Of a stretch of 64,000 nucleotides of DNA, positions 62,088 to 64,000 are shown in pieces. Numbering within the stretch: the stretch's first letter is position 1; every line of letters starts with the position of its first letter. The position numbers and the translations under genes are program-made. The notes under the pieces were generated by a model that saw only the letters and a program-made list of their open reading frames with translations, did not search any database and had not been told where the DNA came from. The stretch covers positions 257,721,921 to 257,785,920 of the forward strand of contig CM037878.1 of NCBI GenBank assembly GCA_021292165.1. The letters are read 5' to 3'. This DNA comes from Shinisaurus crocodilurus. Lineage: Eukaryota; Chordata; Lepidosauria; Squamata; Shinisauridae.

Positions 62088-62190
62088 GCCCGTGGACAGC
62101 AGGGTGGTGTGGCAGGTGGCTTCCTAGAGATCTGGGGCTCTGAACAAAAGATTCAGGGCTCCAGCCCTACTGGGCCACCCCTAATACCAC

Positions 62191-62715
62191 CTCTGATGTG
62201 GCAAGAAATTCCCATACATAATTTTTTTAAAGCCTGAAAATGCAAGGCTGAAAGCTACCTCTAAATTTAAAAAGCTAGATGATTGTTTACAAAAATTCTC
62301 CTTGAATTGTGCAAATTCTACAATAACTCCTCCCTTTTCTACAGTAACTCTTCCTCCACTGGGAAAACATCGTCGTTGTCATCATCTTCATCATCATTGG
62401 GAATGGGGGTGAATTGTGATTGTCAAGTCCTTACTTTCCGTTCAGTAAATCCTCTGACTTCAAGAGAGCGCTATCTTTGTTTTAATTTCATAACCATATT
62501 TGCATATCAACTGCAATCCACAGATAATTTACTCTGGAGTTGACCCATAGATCTTAAAAGAATTGCTTTGGCCTAATTGGTGGATGACTTGTAATCAATA
62601 CTTATTCTTTTATACAATGTGTGAGTGGACCTTTAAAAAAAAAAGAGTCAGATTCTACAAATCTGTGATCCAGGACCTTAATATCACACTGATAAATACT
62701 ATTTATAGAAAATAT
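62191..62715. other. Unassigned AT-rich DNA
   Basis: No gene or repeat recognised. Confidence 0.4.
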
Positions 62716-62848
62716 CAGTGGATAGGGGTGGGCAACTTGTGGCCCTCCAGACATTTCAGTCTACAACTCCCATCAGCCCTCACCATCGGCTATGCTGGTT
62801 AGGACTGATAGGAGATGTTCTGGCCTACAAGTTGCCCACCCCTCATAG
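62716..62848. mobile_element. Palindromic MITE, GGGGTGGGCAACTTGTGG type
   Basis: 'aggggtgggcaacttgtggc' pairs with 'tacaagttgcccacccct'. Inside are 'gtctacaactcccatcagcc' and its decayed inverse. Confidence 0.75.
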
Positions 62849-63388
62849 AGTCACCTGAGTGTGTCATTCTTTTCTTATTAATGACATCATAAGACATCGT
62901 CTTAAGAATGTCTGTGAATGTCCCTCTAATGGCGAAGTCAGGGTGTGAGTGCCAACAGGAATGGAGCCAAAATGGGGGACCTGAAAAATAACATGGAGGT
63001 TTCAGCATGTGCAGGAAAACCCTGAGGTTTGGAGTAGTACAACTTTAAAAACAACTGCGGGGTGTGTGTGTACACACACCACTCAATGAAAACTGAGCAT
63101 GCTCAGTAGCCGCAGAATACTGAGTGTCAGCTGAAAAAACTGGACACGGTCAGAGAGTGGAATGCTCTGCTTGGAAGGAACGGCCGGCTGGAACCCTGAA
63201 CAGGAGCACCACACTTAGGAGGTGATGATTCAAGGCAACGTTTTGCTGCTGGTCCCATTTTGCCCTCTATAAAGATGCCATTTCTGTGTACTTCTATGCA
63301 CACACATTGTCTGTCCTCACTAAGTAACCACTACTTCTCTGGTATGATGTAAATATATATATTATACATATGAGTATATTTACAAGAT

Positions 63389-63630
63389 TTATTTATTTAT
63401 TTATTTATTTATTATATTTATACCCCGCCTTTTTTCCTGCAAGGAACCCAAGGCGGCTTACATAATCCTCCTCTCCATTTTATCCTCACAACAACAACCC
63501 TGTGAGGTAGGTTAGGCTGAGAGTCAGTGACTGGCCCAAAGTCACCCAGTGAGCTTCATGGCCGAGCGGGGACTAGAACCCGGATCTCCCGAGTCCCAGC
63601 CCGACACTCACCTCTACGCCACACTGGCTC
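63389..63630 (-). mobile_element. Sauria SINE
   Basis: Complete minus-strand copy: tail 63389-63420, 'taccccgccttttttcctgc', 'ctgagagtcagtgactggcc', 'ctagaacccggatctcccga', ending 'gccacactggctc'. Confidence 0.9.
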
Positions 63631-64000
63631 ATGCCCATGAATTGACATGGTGGGGTTAACTTGCTCGTTCATCTACTTTTTGCATATAAATCTCATAAGG
63701 AAATAAACAGTACTAAAGATCCCCAAAAGGCAACTTTGTAGACAGTATTTCAAAATGTGACTCAGTGCTAGATATAAATCTGAGAGCAGTAAAGTTATAC
63801 CATTTAATCTGTTAGTTATAACAGAAATGAATAAAGTTGAGCCTTGAGCATCTAATTATCCCCCTTCCCTGGTTTCCCTCTCTGTGTTTGAGAAGACACT
63901 CAAGACTCCCTGCTTGAGATCTTCAGGCCTCTTCTTTGTAATTAATGTTTTGTTTAAGTCTGTTGTGGCTTGAAGGATGGGGAGCAGCAGCAATGGCCCC
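63631..64000. other. Unassigned DNA
   Basis: No recognised gene or repeat to the end of the window. Confidence 0.4.

Larger units (their letters stand above)
60674..62190 (+). mobile_element. Family X copy 3, carrying two hAT insertions
   Basis: The family X backbone (60674-60704, 61353-61659, 62088-62190) is broken twice, by the GAGTC-rich hAT element and by a second hAT element. Copies at 6.1 and 44.5 kb show the unoccupied sites. A (TG)n/(TCTG)n run lies at 61391-61424. Confidence 0.75.

Overview
The window is vertebrate nuclear DNA, most likely from a squamate reptile (a lizard). The clearest sign is many copies of a tRNA-derived SINE whose body and (AAATA)n tail match the Sauria SINE family as I know it, together with CR1 and L2 LINE 3' ends, hAT-type miniature elements and SINEs with a 5S rRNA-derived head. 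No bacterial, organellar or plasmid features are present.

One host protein gene can be assembled with confidence: CCNA1 (cyclin A1), on the minus strand. It has eight coding exons between 55668 (ATG) and 42841 (TGA). All splice sites are GT-AG, all phases agree, and the product is 414 aa. A polyadenylation signal lies at 42618-42623. A GC-rich, CpG-rich putative promoter near 57.6 kb carries CCTATATAGG, an inverted CCAAT box and an Sp1-type GC box. From memory, the human neighbours are SPART (head to head with CCNA1) and SERTM1 (downstream); I found no exon of either.

Region by region. 1-9.7 kb: intergenic DNA full of CR1, L2, SINE and hAT relics. 9.7-10.8 kb: a satellite of about 176 bp period with TTAGGG runs. 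10.9-20.5 kb: sparse DNA with two LTR-like segments, 5S-headed SINEs and Sauria SINEs. 20.6-22 kb: truncated RTE-like retrotransposon copy 1. 22-29.7 kb: MITEs, CR1 and a 679-bp hAT element rich in GAGTC. 29.7-30.7 kb: a second array of the same satellite, inverted. 31-35 kb: a mariner-like MITE, an L2 remnant and RTE-like copy 2, which sits inside a palindromic MITE with a 19-bp target duplication. 35-42 kb: intergenic DNA with a perfect 67-bp-arm hairpin, L2 relics and an LTR-like segment. 42.6-57.7 kb: CCNA1, with introns crowded by MITEs and RTE-like copy 3. 57.1-58.3 kb: CpG-rich promoter region. 58.4-64 kb: palindromic elements, a recent inverted duplication, a three-layer nest of DNA elements and Sauria SINEs.

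Apart from CCNA1 there is no functional gene system. What stands out is repeat biology: inverted arrays of a telomere-like satellite, several internally dated nested insertions, and many palindromic elements carrying a ZNF143-like motif. Family names are from pattern recognition and memory; no database search was possible.
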